The notes under the pieces are model-generated. The model was not told where the DNA came from and made no database searches. It saw only the letters and a list, made by a program, of their open reading frames with translations. A stretch of 64,000 nucleotides of DNA, taken from Salticus scenicus (lineage: Eukaryota; Arthropoda; Arachnida; Araneae; Salticidae). Location: contig OZ005654.1 in NCBI GenBank assembly GCA_963930645.1, forward strand, positions 43,020,686-43,084,685. Direction: 5' to 3'. This document shows positions 1 to 12,372 of this stretch, piece by piece. Numbering within the stretch: position 1 is the stretch's first letter; each line of letters starts with the position of its first letter. The translations under genes were made by a program, and so were the position numbers.

Positions 1-1469
1 AGATAATGTTATCAGAAGACATAGAATTGACCTAATGAAATAGACACCTAAAAATTTTCCAGTAAGAGAAAGTTAATACATGTGTAAAAACATAAAACAG
101 AGGGTTTTTTTCATATAATTTTTTTTTCTTTTCAAGAAAAAGAAATTGTAGAGTTTTTTATTTATTTATTTAAACACCAATTTCCGAGATCTAAAACTGA
201 TCTATCTGATCAGGATGACTATTACTTTTCCTGCGATAACAAAGTAAAGCATGAGAAAGGATATCTAAAATGGGTTTATGTAACAATTTAAAAAAAAATC
301 GTTAGAGCTGTTTTTGAGATACTGACTTTTACCAAAGCTTGGCATAATTAATTGTTGACCAGAAAACAACAATTACACGTAAAAGGATATTTCAAAGAGG
401 ATTAATATGGCAAGTTTGAAAAATATTCATGCAGCCGTTTTAAAAGGAACACACTTGCAGGATCTAAAATTCAGCAATTTATACAGGACATTTATCAATT
501 TTCCTGAACTAACCAACTACATCATTTGAAAGGGTATCTAAAAGAGTGTTTATACAGCAATTTTGAAGAAAATCGTTAGAGCCGTTTTTGAGATATGGAC
601 TTATTTCCATACAGACGAGATACCACTTTCGGTTTCGGATGGCCCACTACCAATTATCCAATTTTCACCAAAATTTGAAAAATTCATCTGTACACCAGAC
701 CTGTTTCAATTATAAAGTTTCGTAGTTCAATCTTTATTAGTTTCTGAGATATAATAGCCAGAAGATTCCCCACACATATACACACTGACTAATTGCCAAA
801 AACTACTATTTTGGATTCAAGAGACCTTAAAACATGTAAATCAGGTGAAATCTCGATATCGAATTTTTGGACCGAATACAATACTTCCATTACCTACGGT
901 AGTCGGGTAATGGAAGTAAAAAAAAAAATCATTATTTAGACAAACAAACATTATAAATTAAGTAGTTTTTAATTATTAGAATTTAAATTGTTTGTCTGTA
1001 CAATTCTGTAAATCATTTATAATAATTTGTTTAGATTTAGAAAGCTTTTTAGCGATAATTTTATTTATTTTTATTTTAAATTTTTGAACAAACATTATCT
1101 GGCATCACTTATGTGTGAAAACAGGTCGCTACTAATGTAATAATTTCCACTTAAAGTGTCCTGGCAAAAGATACTAAGTTATGCTTTAAATTTTCAATCT
1201 AAGCTAATTCATCACATTTGATTTTTTTTTTTTTTTTTTTTGGGGGGGGGGGGGGGAAGCATTTAAAATCAACATTTTTTTTTTTTACTTAGAAGCCTTT
1301 ATTATCTAAATTATGATATCATAGCTTGTACTTTACTTCTAACAATGCACATTCAGAAATCGAGAATGTGTGTATAAGATATGCAATTTTTTCCTTTCTC
1401 AATTTTATAAATTCACACATAACCTTTATAGTAGAAGTATTATATGCTGATTTTTTTTTAATTTGAAAG
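1..1469. other. Host AT-rich intron/flank upstream of DCTN5 exon
   Basis: I see no exon of DCTN5 here, so the preceding exon lies outside the window. The stretch holds homopolymer runs (T run then G run at about 1222-1257) and a dispersed repeat near 600-910, listed separately. Confidence 0.6.
600..910. repeat. Dispersed repeat, copy 1 (SINE/MITE-like)
   Basis: This stretch shares a run of motifs with 19840-20110: 'gagatat', then a CA-rich 'acacat/acacac' tract, then GGATTCAGGGGACCT-like sequence followed by AAAAC and a TTTTTGGACC/TTTGACCC block. Similar order in two places of one 21 kb stretch indicates a dispersed repeat. I cannot name the family. Confidence 0.4.
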
Positions 1470-1572
1470 GGTCGAAGATGTGTTATTAAAGACTGCAGCA
1501 TGATAGCCGATAACACTGTTCTGCCCCAAGAGACTGTGGTACCAGCATTTTCAATGTATTCAGGATCACCAG
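1470..1572 (+). CDS. DCTN5: Dynactin subunit 5 (p25), penultimate coding exon
   Basis: DCTN5 is a left-handed beta-helix protein of the dynactin pointed-end complex, which helps dynein bind membrane cargo in the cytoplasm. The exon is bounded by acceptor TTTGAAAG (AG at 1468-1469) and donor CCAG|GTAAAAT. Read from 1470 it gives 34 codons plus one base, including GRRCVIKDC and NTVLPQETVVPAF, which match the DCTN5 C-terminal repeat region and its conserved NTVLPPETVVPPF-type motif. It splices in phase to the exon at 3398. Earlier exons (roughly the first 110 residues of about 180) are not in the window. No competing family shares this motif order. Confidence 0.93.
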
Positions 1573-1738
1573 GTAAAATAGTATTTATTTATTTTTTAAA
1601 TGAAAATCGTTAAACTTACTAAGTTAATCTATGCTTTAAAAGAAAGTGAAAAAAAAAAAAGTAAAATAATTCCAGTTATACAATCATAGGTGGCATTAGA
1701 ATCAGTTAATACAAATTAACATGTAAATGCTATTTGCT

Positions 1739-1771
<33 letters not shown>

Positions 1772-3397
1772 TGAATGTACATGAAAATACATTATATACA
1801 TTTTTTTTATACCTTTGTACATATGTGTAAATGTAAAAGAAATCCTTTCCAAAAGTACAGGTGAGATATAGTTTGTAAATTACTCTGGCAACATATTGGT
1901 TAAACACTTTAAAATGAAAAAATTGTAAGACAGAAATTACTTAATAAGTGCAATTTATTATCAAATAATGTAGCAAAGTACATAAAATAAAATTTAGTAA
2001 TCTCTTTACTGAGTTTCAGGAAGACATTGAATTCTGTGTTATTTATCCTCCCTATTATTAAACAAATTAATTTTGTATGACTTGACCTGGGTTTTTTAGA
2101 AATGGTTTAAAAGATCTTGATAAAAATTTAGGTTTAAGAGTATTTTGAGATAACAAACCGAACAGACTTACCATCATTAAGAAATTAATGTTAAACAAAT
2201 TTGTTTTTCTAAGAAATTGTTTGAATATATCTGTACTGATAAGTATAAAGGATTTAAGTCCATATTCTTGATTTTTCAGGAGACGAAAAATAAACTAACT
2301 AAAAACTAATCAGAAGAATCGATTAGGAAAAAGGGTTTATGTTGATTTTAAACCTTTATACCATTCAGTGATTGTCAACCTTCATTTAATAACGGCAAAA
2401 AATTGAATTAAATAGTTTATACCATAAATGAATGGTAAATTTCTGACTTGAATCTTTTTTTACAAATGGATTTTCTCAAAGACTAAATGACATGGTTTTA
2501 AATCCTTTATACCAATCGATTGAGAATTTTTTTCTGAGTCAGACTATGTACTTAACTCAAAATCAACATTTTTGGACTTAAATCCTTTATACTTATCAAT
2601 ACAGATATATAATATATATATTTTTTAATTTAAGGTTAAGATTTTTTAAGATTACACTTCAACCTGAATTACTTGCTCTCATCTTCAGAAAAATTAGCAT
2701 TTACTAGCGACCACTCTGACTAAAGCAAAATATGGCAGAAAGTTAATTTTTGTGAAAACTGCCTGAACAATTTTAATAAAAATTTTGAGTTAGGATTTTT
2801 TTTTTTTTTTTTTTTTTTTATGAGGATAATTCAGATAAAATTTTTAGATGGCAATTTGATCTGAATTATCCTCATCTTCAAGAAAATCAGCATTTACTCA
2901 TACATTGCACTCAACTGAGGGCAAAATATGGCAGAAGCTTAATTTTCATTTAAATTGCTTGAATGATTTTGATAAAAATTTAGTGTTACAAAAACTTTGA
3001 AAAGAAAAAAACATGCAAAAATACACAACAATTTTTTCAGATTGAAATAACTAAGCTCAACCCTTCACCATAAAGCAACAATGCATTATGTAAAAAAGTA
3101 TGCAGGCATGTGCTTTTATGCTGTTCTTATGCCAACTTTTTAATGTCTGGTGAAGGTTAAGCTTAATTATTTGGACATAAAACAATTTTTGTGTGTTTTG
3201 CAATTTACAATGTTTGCTTGCAGATTTTTTTTTTTTTTTTTTTTTTTAACTCTTCATCAAAGTATTCCATTACAATGCCATTTTGGTGCTTAGCCACTGA
3301 GTAAACATTTTTAAATGAAAAGCAATTTCTATATTTTGTGCATTTTAATCAAAAGTATCTTACATTACATTTATCTTAAATGTGTTTCTCTTTCTAG
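1573..3397 (+). other. DCTN5 last intron
   Basis: The intron runs from GTAAAAT at 1573 to TTTCTAG at 3397. It holds long T runs (1741-1770, 2800-2819, 3226-3247) and a weakly repeated block at about 2690-3000: 'cagaaaaattagcatttact' reappears with changes as 'caagaaaatcagcatttact'. No gene is seen in it. Confidence 0.8.
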
Positions 3398-3495
3398 GTG
3401 TACATACAAAGGAATTACCAGAATGCACTCAAGACCTGATGATGGATTTTACAAAAGGCTACTACCAACACTTTAAACCAGTGACACAAAATTAA
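3398..3495 (+). CDS. DCTN5: Dynactin subunit 5 (p25), terminal coding exon
   Basis: After acceptor TTTCTAG the exon completes the split Gly codon and reads VHTKELPECTQDLM, then GYYQHFKPVTQN and TAA at 3493-3495. The ELPECTQ(D/E)LM...YY..F.P.TQ ending is the conserved DCTN5 C-terminus. An AATAAA signal at 3574-3579, about 80 bases after the stop, is a plausible poly(A) signal. The reading frame is intact and the splice phase fits the previous exon. Confidence 0.93.
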
Positions 3496-4176
3496 GTTTA
3501 TTTACAAAATACATTATTTATAACACATTGTTTTACAAATAATTTTATCTGTATTGCTTCATTTTTTACCTGAAATAAAAAAAAAAAGTTTTATAATTCT
3601 AAATATTTATTAAAATAACATACTAAAGCAACTGTTCTTAAATTATATGGCAAGTATTATGTCCTTTATTGTGCTTCAATTTTCAGCAATTTATTTAAAT
3701 ATTATCAAAATTTAAAAAATGACTTAAAAAGGCACACACAATATGATTAATTTCAGAGTATCTATTTGTTTTTTGCATTACTGACATCTCTAATGCATGT
3801 TGCAAGACCTTTCAACACCATGACTTATTTAATGTGTGGGTATCATTTAACTTTTCATATGCGAAAATTCACGTGAACATCATAATTAGCCTTTAATCTA
3901 ATTCTCTGATTTCAGATGTAAAATAAATAAAAATGTTAAAAGAAGCAGATGATTTACTTAAGTCATATGAATGGAATCTAATTAAAAATGAATGATGATG
4001 TTCACATGAATTTATGTTTAAAACCCAAGATTTTGCATTTAAAAGAGGAACAAAATGATGGCCATCATCCCACTGCATACATTAAAGATATGGATAATAA
4101 AATATAGAACCTCTTTTAAATTAATCACCCTGTATTATTCCAGAAAAATGCATAAAGAAAATGAAATTAAACTATT

Positions 4177-4590
4177 CTTACAAGGAAACATTAAAAAGTA
4201 TTGAAAAAAATATATGTGATTCTACTCTTCATAAAACACCAGAAAATGAAAAATTATCAGCTGAAATTAATTACAGCGACCACAAATAATTATCAAAATT
4301 AAGCATATTTGGCGATTTCACACTGCTAGGCGATTGATTTTGAGTACTTGGCGAAAAAGCAAAACACTGTTCTGTTCGTACACGGCAATCTTGGTGCTAG
4401 CAAACGTATCGCCTAACAGCGCTAAATTGCCAAATATGCTTAATTTTGATAATATTTTGTGGTCGCTGTAATTAATTTCAGACGATATTTTTTTCATTTT
4501 CTGGTGTTTTATGAAGAGTAGAACCGCATATATTTTTTTCTATACTTTTTGAAGATGACACCTTTTGAATGTTCCCTTGTTAGACATTTA
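4177..4590. mobile_element. Foldback element (long inverted repeat, MITE-like)
   Basis: The arms are imperfect inverted copies: 'aatatatgtgattctactct' on the left pairs with the reverse complement around 4515-4535. The AAATTAAGCATATTTGGCGA block (about 4296) pairs with that around 4427-4447. The outer ends both carry a CAAGG(G)AACATT motif. There is no transposase, so it is non-autonomous. Confidence 0.7.
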
Positions 4591-4685
4591 CAACATATTA
4601 GACTTTTTGATTATTAATCATTCAGTTCAAAATTTAAACAACTTAAGAAGTTTGGTTTTCGAAAGTTAAGAAAAATTGCAAATTT

Positions 4686-4892
4686 CAGGGTGACTAACAT
4701 TAGAACTTTTCTGAATTCCCTGACTTATGCCATTTATATCCCATAAAAAAATTAGTGGACAAATTAGCGAATTACAATAACAAGCTATCAAATATTGGCT
4801 TATTTTCACAAAATTTGAAAAAATCATGGATAAGTCAGACAAACTCATTTAAATTTCCCGACTCTCCTTGACCTTGACCAATGTCCACCCTG
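4686..4892. mobile_element. CAGGGTG-type MITE, copy 1
   Basis: It starts CAGGGTGACTAACATTAGAA and ends ...TGTCCACCCTG, so the termini are inverted. Its interior carries several 'CCCTGACTT'-type words. Related copies lie at 7702 and 9673. Confidence 0.6.
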
Positions 4893-4962
4893 AAATTTTC
4901 AAAAGAATTTATGCTTGATAAAAAGTAAGGGTGTTCAGGGGTCACAGTGCTCCTATATTTTT

Positions 4963-5085
4963 ATGATTCTTTTATTGAACTCACACCACAACTTTTTAAA
5001 AGAAAGTTTTTCATGCTAAAATACTACAAAAATCTTTAAAATTTTCTTTATAAAAATTGTGGTATGAGTTCAATAAAAGAATCAT
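4963..5085. repeat. Inverted repeat, ~120 bp
   Basis: ATGATTCTTTTATTGAACTC at the left end is the reverse complement of the right end, and ACACCACAA pairs with TTGTGGTAT. The element may be a small MITE or a palindrome; no gene is linked to it. Confidence 0.65.
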
Positions 5086-5879
5086 AAAAGAGAGAGCTCA
5101 ACCAAAAAAAAAAAAAAATTACAATTATATAATTGTTTTAATTTTTTTTTTTTTTCTTAAATCCAACTAGATTATTGTGCAAAATATTTTTTTAATGTCA
5201 GTTAATTTTCAAAAACTTAAGTGATTCCACACAGTTTTTTAGGCAGTATTTAAATATACAGGACTCGTTAAATATGTTCGCATGGTCACCATTGGTGACC
5301 AATCTATTTTAACTGGCGACTAAGTTTTCAACTTTACAAAAACTTGACTTTTTTTTTTAATTTCAATATTTTGTGAATTGGCTCCTATTTTACTCTCTAT
5401 GTAGGCCATTTTGAGTCTCGCTCCTTTCACTACGTTTTGAGACACTGTGTTGAATATATGCATCGTTAAATTTACACCACTTTTTTTCATGCATGTTCCA
5501 CAACTCAGTGTTAAATTAGTGCACCATTTTAGGAAATTGGTACACTGCTCCTGTTTATGCAAGCTCAGCAACCTGGTGCTGAATCGTTGGCTGATGTAAT
5601 GATGTACCAATGCTCATGGTGTATGTGTTTGTGAAAATAATAAAGCCATGATGTTAAATTTAAACAGGTTTTCCTGATGTATCATTCTAGCCTAGTAAAT
5701 ATTTGGTTTCTATGCATAGAATTTTAATTTCTATATTCAAGTAAATAATAAAATTTTTTAAAAAGTGGGGGGGGGGGGGGGGTATTTTTTACTGGTCACC
5801 AGAAATTTTTGCTGGCGACCAGTTTTTTTCAAATTCTTGAAGCTCTGTATATATTTTTACTTTCTTCTATATGTAATAT

Positions 5880-7178
5880 AGAGAAAGTATTGGATTCGCG
5901 AAAATTTTCGAAGTCCACTTTTTGATGGATTTACATGTTTTGGGATATGGAGAACACGAATTAATAGTTTTTAGAAAATGTCTGTCTGTCTGTCTGTCTG
6001 TCTGTATCATTTTTTTGTGGACGCTGTATCTCACGAACCAATGAATGAAATTTAACCAAACTTGGTATTTAGTTGCACCCTGACATAAACTGGTGCTGAT
6101 TAGATTTTGGGATCACTCGCTCAATAGGTGGCGTTGTGATCGCATTTTATGCAAATTTTTAACATGGCAGCATAGGACAAAATTCCATATAAATGGGCAT
6201 AAAGAGAGTTATTTTACACTTGTGATTGTAAAATTAATAGGAATTATTGATAATAGTAGTAGTTAGCTAGGAAAAAAATTTTGTGCATGGGGGGGCATCG
6301 GTTCCCCCCCTGGGGGGGAAAATCCCCCCCCGGGGAAGTAAATTTTCAAGATGGGTATCTTTCGAAAGGTCTCGTTGATAATAGTAATAGTTAACTTGGA
6401 AAAAATTTTTGTGCATGTGGGGGCATCGGTTGCCCCCCCACCGGGGGGGGGAAGTTCCCACCCGGGGGGGCAAAATTTCAAGATGGGTATCTTTCGAAAG
6501 ATCTCGTCAATACCTTTAAAACGAATGGTTGAACGATAAATCTGTGATAATTTAAACCAAAGTTATCGATTTTTTTTACTTTTAACAAAAAAAAACAAAA
6601 AAAAAAAAAAAAAAAAATTGCGATATTTTTCTAACGAAATTTAACCAAACTTGGTATTTAGTTGGTCCCCGACATAAACTGGTGCTGATTATGTTTGGGG
6701 ATCAATAGCTCAACAGGTGGCGCTGTGATAGCATTTTATCTAAATTTTTAACATGGCAGCATAGGACAAAAATTCGTATAAATGTGCATAATTAGAGTTG
6801 TTTTAAACTTGTGATTGTAAAATTAATATGAATTATTGATAATAGTAGTATGTAACTAGGAAAAAAATTTTCTGCATGGGGGGGCATCGCTTCCCCCCCC
6901 CCCTAGGGGAAAAATACCCCCCCAGGGGGGGTAAATTTTCACATTGGGTATCTTTCGAAAGATCAGGTTGATAATAGTAGTAGTTAACTAGGAAAAAATT
7001 TTTGTGCATGTGGGGGCATCGGTTGCCCCCCCACCGGGGGGGGAAGTTCCCACCCGGGGGGGGCAAAATTTCAAGATGGGTATCTTTCGAAAGATCTCGT
7101 CAATACCTTTAAAACGAATGGTTGAACGATAAATCTGTGATAATTTAAACCAAAGTTATCGATTTTTTTCACTTTTAA

Positions 7179-7185
<7 letters not shown>
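5880..7185. repeat. Tandem duplication with C/G-tract inverted repeats
   Basis: After a (TCTG)n microsatellite at about 5985-6006, a ~590 bp unit (about 6033-6575) is repeated at about 6625-7165. Shared words include AATTTAACCAAACTTGGTAT, 'acataaactggtgctgatta' and 'gatgggtatctttcgaaaga'. Each unit holds paired runs of seven to nine C and G around 6292-6470 and 6880-7060. The short open frames with PPGG stretches are a by-product of these tracts. Confidence 0.75.
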
Positions 7186-7215
<30 letters not shown>

Positions 7216-7233
7216 TAGAAAAAAAAAAAATCG

Positions 7234-7269
<36 letters not shown>

Positions 7270-7390
7270 TGTTACTGATTGAATATGTATAGGTAAATAT
7301 AGAAGAAAGTCTTGTGGTGGCCACAACATACTAGTTTTTAATGTACAGTACAGTACAGATAAATATAACTACACTTGTATGTATATTTAA

Positions 7391-7620
7391 CACTAGAATT
7401 ACTGAGGTGGGTCATCTGTGACCCAAAAAATGATTTTTTTTCTAATGTCACAGTTGTATTTGATAATTAAGCTTTCAGATTTTTTTACTTTTCCTAAATA
7501 ATTCAATAAAATGAATTTAGTTGAATTCCAACAAATACCTTTTTTCCCATACAAATTAAGAATAACATCGCTTAAGTCCATGGGTCAGGTATGACCCACC
7601 CCGATAGTTCTAGGTTCTAG
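7391..7620. mobile_element. piggyBac-like MITE, degraded
   Basis: Preceded by TTAA at 7387-7390, the left end CACTAGAATTACTGAGGTGG continues GGTCATCTGTGACCC. The right end carries GGGTCAGGTATGACCCACC then CCGATAGTTCTAG, an imperfect inverted copy. TTAA plus a CTAGAA-like tip suggests the piggyBac group; this is inferred from termini only. Confidence 0.5.
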
Positions 7621-7701
7621 GTATACAAAAAATATGGCAATTATAGAGTTAAAAAGAATCTAAAAACTCAAGCCCAACTAACTTTACAAAATCATTATCT
7701 A

Positions 7702-7969
7702 CAGGGTAGCTAACATTAGAACTTTTCCAAATTACCTGACTTACGCTGTTTATTTAAAAAAAAAAAAAAATTCACAAAATTAGCGAACAATTTTAACAAA
7801 TTTCAATAAGGAGGTTTCAGATATTGCTTATTTCCACAAAAATTTCTCAAAATTCCCTGACTTTACATGTAATCATACTTGTAATGAATTCCCTGACTAT
7901 TCCATGACTTTTCCAGATTCACTTAAATTCTCTGACTTTTCCACGATTCCCTGACTAATGGCCATCCTG
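7702..7969. mobile_element. CAGGGTG-type MITE, copy 2
   Basis: Begins CAGGGTAGCTAACATTAGAA and ends ATGGCCATCCTG, with internal repeats of 'TTCCCTGACT'. Related to the copies at 4686 and 9673. Confidence 0.6.
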
Positions 7970-8494
7970 TATCTAGTTCTTTTTAATTCCCTGCCAATAG
8001 TTTTGACACATATCTATTTTTATTTATGTATTGCATATTTTTATTTTGTACAGATATTTTAAACTGCTTTTGTATGTAGTTTGTACAAAAGAACTTCAAG
8101 TCCATATGTATGTGTAATTTAAAGAAAAAAGGGGGAACCTTTTTTCCTCCGTAAAATTATGCATAAAATTACACAATTTTACTTAAGTTTAGAAACCATG
8201 TTTTTATTTTCAACTCTAGCTCAGCAAATGCAAACACCTAAATTTTTTGCTTCCCCCAACTTACAATGTTTAATTATGAAGCTAATAATACCACATCAAT
8301 TTATCATAATAAAAAAAAAGGAAAAGACAAGGAAACCGCAGCCCATGGATAATCAAATTTCTTATTTTACTTAGATCTTTACAATATACATACAATTCAC
8401 TACATTACCAACACATCTTTAAAAAAAATCTTACCATCTAATGTTGTATTTATGTGAATTAACTTTATAATCCCTTCAACTTCACTTCATTTTA

Positions 8495-8525
<31 letters not shown>

Positions 8526-8863
8526 CTTTATAGAATCATAATTTTTAAGATTATGGAAACAGTTTTAGAATTAAAATTATTTTAAGTAAATTGTACAAAG
8601 TGGATCAGTGGATAATGATCATATTCGTAAAAATATAGAATTTTATCTCAATGCTGCAGGAAATTATTAGGATTAGATTCTTTTTAAAATGTGTCTGTCT
8701 GGTATCATTTTCAATACAAACATCACAAATCATAGTGATTATAGAATTTACAAAATAGTAACAAATAATCTGTTTTATTATTGATTTAAAAAAAAAATAT
8801 ATACAAAATTTAAAGAGCAAAATGCACTTACAAAGGCAATTCTTTTTTAGAAAAACTACTTAC

Positions 8864-9036
8864 ACATTTTAAACCATTTTGGAACTTTTTCTCCTGTTTG
8901 ACCAGAATTGGAAGCCTGAGTAATGTTTATAGCAGGAACCTTATAAGAATCAGCATCTATTTCTTCTGATTTAACAATGACAGCTTCATCTTTCAGATCA
9001 ATTGGAATATCTTCAGTTTCACAAGCTGTTTCTTTT
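8864..9036 (-). CDS. ASPSCR1: TUG/ASPSCR1, near C-terminal exon
   Basis: On the - strand the exon follows acceptor ATTAATAG and ends at donor GTAAGTAG. It reads 57 codons rich in acidic residues and ends GEKVPKWFKM. The KVPKW(F/L)K ending is the distinctive C-terminal motif of TUG (tether containing a UBX domain), which holds GLUT4 vesicles and binds p97/VCP in vertebrates. The exon joins in phase to that at 10575-10702 through a split AGA codon. One more short exon is needed for the stop. Confidence 0.85.
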
Positions 9037-9672
9037 CTATTAATAATCACAATATCAAATGTTAAGTAATAGTAATACATACATCAATAGTTTTGATTTG
9101 GAATATTTTATTAAAATAGCTTTTCTCATTAGCATAAATTATGTTTGTAGTAAAAAATTAAAGCTGGAGTAATATGTAAATATACTTTTTTTTTTTTTTT
9201 TTTAACAAATACTACAAAAGTGTGGGACTGGGTGCATGGATTTTTAGTAGAATTCATAATTTATAATTATATATTTAACAATTCAGAATAATCTGACTGT
9301 TCTTGAATGAAAGTTGGCCATTTTTATTTTTTCAAATACTGTATAGATGGTATACTTTTCAAAAAGTATATTAAAACCTGTTAATTTTTAGTGTGAACAC
9401 ACAGATGGCATGTGATTAGATTGCAAAGCAATTGGGGTTGATTGACAAGTGAATAAGTCCATAGAGTGGCTTTCTGGAGCGGTTGAACAAAAGTTTACTA
9501 CATTTAGAAATTTCGCCTTTTTTTTGGTAAAGTCACAATTACCTCTCTCCCTACAGCTCATTTTAATGATGACTAATCTTAATTTTTAAGATATTAGCAT
9601 ACTAAGTTTCTACAAACCAAGAATTAATATAAAGATCAACTACTTTTATCTTAAAAACAACATATCTACTAT

Positions 9673-9899
9673 AAGGGTGGCTAACATTTGAAATTTTTCA
9701 AATTCCCTAATATTTTCCTAGCTATTTTTTGGCATTTTCCCTGATACATGCTGTTTATTTCCTATGAAATTTTCATGATATTAATGACCAATTTGGTAAT
9801 TTAGTAGCGAGCTTTCAAATACAGCTTTTTTTTTCCCTCCCCACACACATTTCCTTAATTCCCTGGCTCCCTAATTTTTTCTGACCACTAGACACCCTG
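9673..9899. mobile_element. CAGGGTG-type MITE, copy 3
   Basis: Starts AGGGTGGCTAACATTTGAAA and ends GACACCCTG. It sits in a TUG intron and is the most diverged of the three copies seen. Confidence 0.55.
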
Positions 9900-10574
9900 A
9901 ATATAAGCAAAAAATAGTCCAACATCATAGATCACTGGCTGCCAGCTGGTGGTCTGCATATTTATAGAAAACGAAAAATTTTCTGTGAACACAAAATATC
10001 AATTAAAAGACTTTTTGCAATAAAGACAAAACAGGTAAAAGATTAAATTAACCCATAAAACAACAAACATACAAATTAAGCATAAGAAAGAAAGAAAGAA
10101 AGACAAGTAAAAATTCTGTCAAAGACAAAATTTAGTTTAGTACGGAGGATTATTTATTAATTTCAATCTGTAAATTTTTTATTTTTATTTTTTAATTTTA
10201 ATTTATTTTTTTTTAATTTCAATCTGTAAAATTTTTATTTTTATTTTTTAATTTTAATTTATTTTTTATCTCATTTTTTTGACCGTAAAACTGGGTCACG
10301 TACTTTTTAAAATGACTGAAATGAAGTGTTGCCCCCTAAATTTTATACTTCTACAAAAATTGGTGACGGCGTTTTTACCCAGTTAACCAAATAGATCAAA
10401 AAAGAAATATTTCAGTAAGTATTTATGATGTGAGAAAGTACAGTGCATTGATGAGCTGTCATATTTATTTATTTTAAATGGAATTTCAGTTATTTATTTT
10501 ATAATTAATTTTTATATTTCATAGCAATTTATCATTACACCAATGATCAGGAGGGAAAAAAAAAATAATAATAC

Positions 10575-10702
10575 CTGGATTCATTAGCAGCCAGTGAAGC
10601 TGCCCTAGGGTCTGAAATTTTCTCTTTCAGGGATTTCAATAAATAGCTAGAGTCTTGTTTATCACAGCCAAAATACACAACAGCAGCAGGAATCAACATG
10701 GA
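10575..10702 (-). CDS. ASPSCR1: TUG/ASPSCR1 exon (end of UBX domain)
   Basis: Acceptor AATTTTAG, donor CCAG|GTATTA on the - strand. The exon encodes SMLIPAAVVYFGCDKQ and then a polar linker to AANESR. The (L/F)(I/F)PAA.V.(Y/H)(F/L)G segment is the last beta strand of the TUG UBX domain. Splice phases agree with both neighbouring exons. Confidence 0.88.
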
Positions 10703-12167
10703 CTAAAATTAATTAATGGTAATAAGAATATGCACACAAAATCATAATGCTTATTATTTAGTTAGGAAATTTATAACCTTTTTTTAAGCATCAGCCATAT
10801 GTCATAACCAGGTCAAAACACGTATTTGCTTGCTTCATAAATTTGGAGCGTTTTAATAATTACCAGCAATAATCAAAATAATGTTCTTTATTTTATATAG
10901 CTAAAATGTTTTGGGAATAAATGAATAATCTTAAAGCGATAAATAGTTTAAACAAAATATTAATAATTAAAATTGAAAAATCCAAAATATCCACTGTTTA
11001 GTTTTATTGCGTAAGAAATAATGAAGCAATGGAATTTATATAAATCGTACAGTCATATTTAATTTTGAAATTGATCAGTGGCAATGCAACCATTTCATTA
11101 ATCTATCTCTCTATATTTTATGCAAAAATTTGTCTTTTAAACATTTTGCCTTCTTAAAATCTGCCATTTAGATAATTTCTTGTATTGGTTGCACATGAGT
11201 TTAATAAGATGAAATTTAAAATATTTAAATTTAAAAACTTCTTTACACACTATAAAATTAATGTAAGCATTACCGGTTTTGAAGAAGAAAGACCATATCC
11301 TTTCAGGTGCAAGAGACTTGGAGGCAAAAGCAAGGAAATAAACACATGTTTTTTTGCACCTGAATTAAAAAAACCATGTCCTTTTGAAAACAGTAGTGAT
11401 TACATTAATTTTATGCTGAGTTAAGAAGTTTTTAATTTTAAATATTTATTGTACACCAGTTCTTTAATTTATTATTAAAATGTAAAATTTATCAAAATGA
11501 AGATTAGTTTAGTTATATGAAGATTAGTTACTGATAGCATGAACTACTGATAACATGAACCAATTTTTTATCCCCCTTGAGATTCATGTTAACGAGGTTT
11601 GAGTGTAATAGTTTTAATATTTTTTTTTTTTACTGAGTAAATTTGTACAGAAAAATATAGAAGAAAGTCATGTGATGGTCACAACTTTTTTTTTTTTTTT
11701 TTCTTCAATTTATACCTTTTGTTTAAAAATATTTTATTCATCATCATTCAGCAATACAATTTTGGTGAATTTTGCTTCACCTTGAGAACTCAATTATAGA
11801 AGTTTAATCATAAAAATTAAGACAGGAATTCTAGGACAGACTATTAGGCACTAATTTATTTCAGTTAATGATCATAAGATAATAAAATATCAATTACTTT
11901 AACTAGTAACTTCCAATATGTCTAGTGAAGTAGGTTAGGGTTTTTTAAGCTATATAATAAAAGACTGAATTGTAATTTTTTGGTACTTTTAATTAATACT
12001 ATTATTAATATTGTTATTGTTAAATAAACTTGTCTTATAAAATATTTTAAGTAGTTTTAAATTCTGACCATTACATACAAATCTATATAAAGAGCAACCT
12101 ATTTTTTTCTACTTAAACTTCCAAAAAGAAAAAGTATGTTTTTTTTTTATTGATTAAGCTTACATAC

Positions 12168-12217
12168 TTCTATTAATGTTTTTGAAGGCTCTTTCTTTTC
12201 TTTTGGTGGAGCTGTAT
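12168..12217 (-). CDS. ASPSCR1: TUG/ASPSCR1 exon (UBX loop)
   Basis: A 50-base exon with acceptor CATTATAG and donor GTATGTAA. With its split Tyr codon it reads YTAPPKEKKEPSKTLIE, corresponding to the (I/T)(T/A)PPK loop and following helix of the UBX domain. It is in phase with the exons at 16500 and 10575. Confidence 0.88.
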
Positions 12218-12372
12218 CTATAATGGGAAGAAATAAACAATTTTTTTCAGAATATTAAAGGAATATATATATAAATACTTTAACTCAAAATACTTTTATC
12301 ATTAACAATAGAAAAATTCACAGTTATTATAAATTATTAAAGCTTCATTTTAATAATTTCAACTATTTTTAT

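Larger units (their letters stand above)
3496..8863. other. Convergent intergenic region and 3' flank of TUG
   Basis: Between the DCTN5 stop and the last TUG exon I can support, the DNA holds inverted-repeat elements, a tandem duplication with C/G tracts and homopolymers, listed separately. The short terminal TUG exon must lie here, but I could not place it with confidence. Small open frames here show no protein-like composition. Confidence 0.6.

Noticed and set aside
11185..11424. 79-codon + strand frame in a TUG intron
   Set aside because: It has no recognisable domain, and its strand is opposite to the host gene; it may be a fragment of a transposon but nothing supports it.
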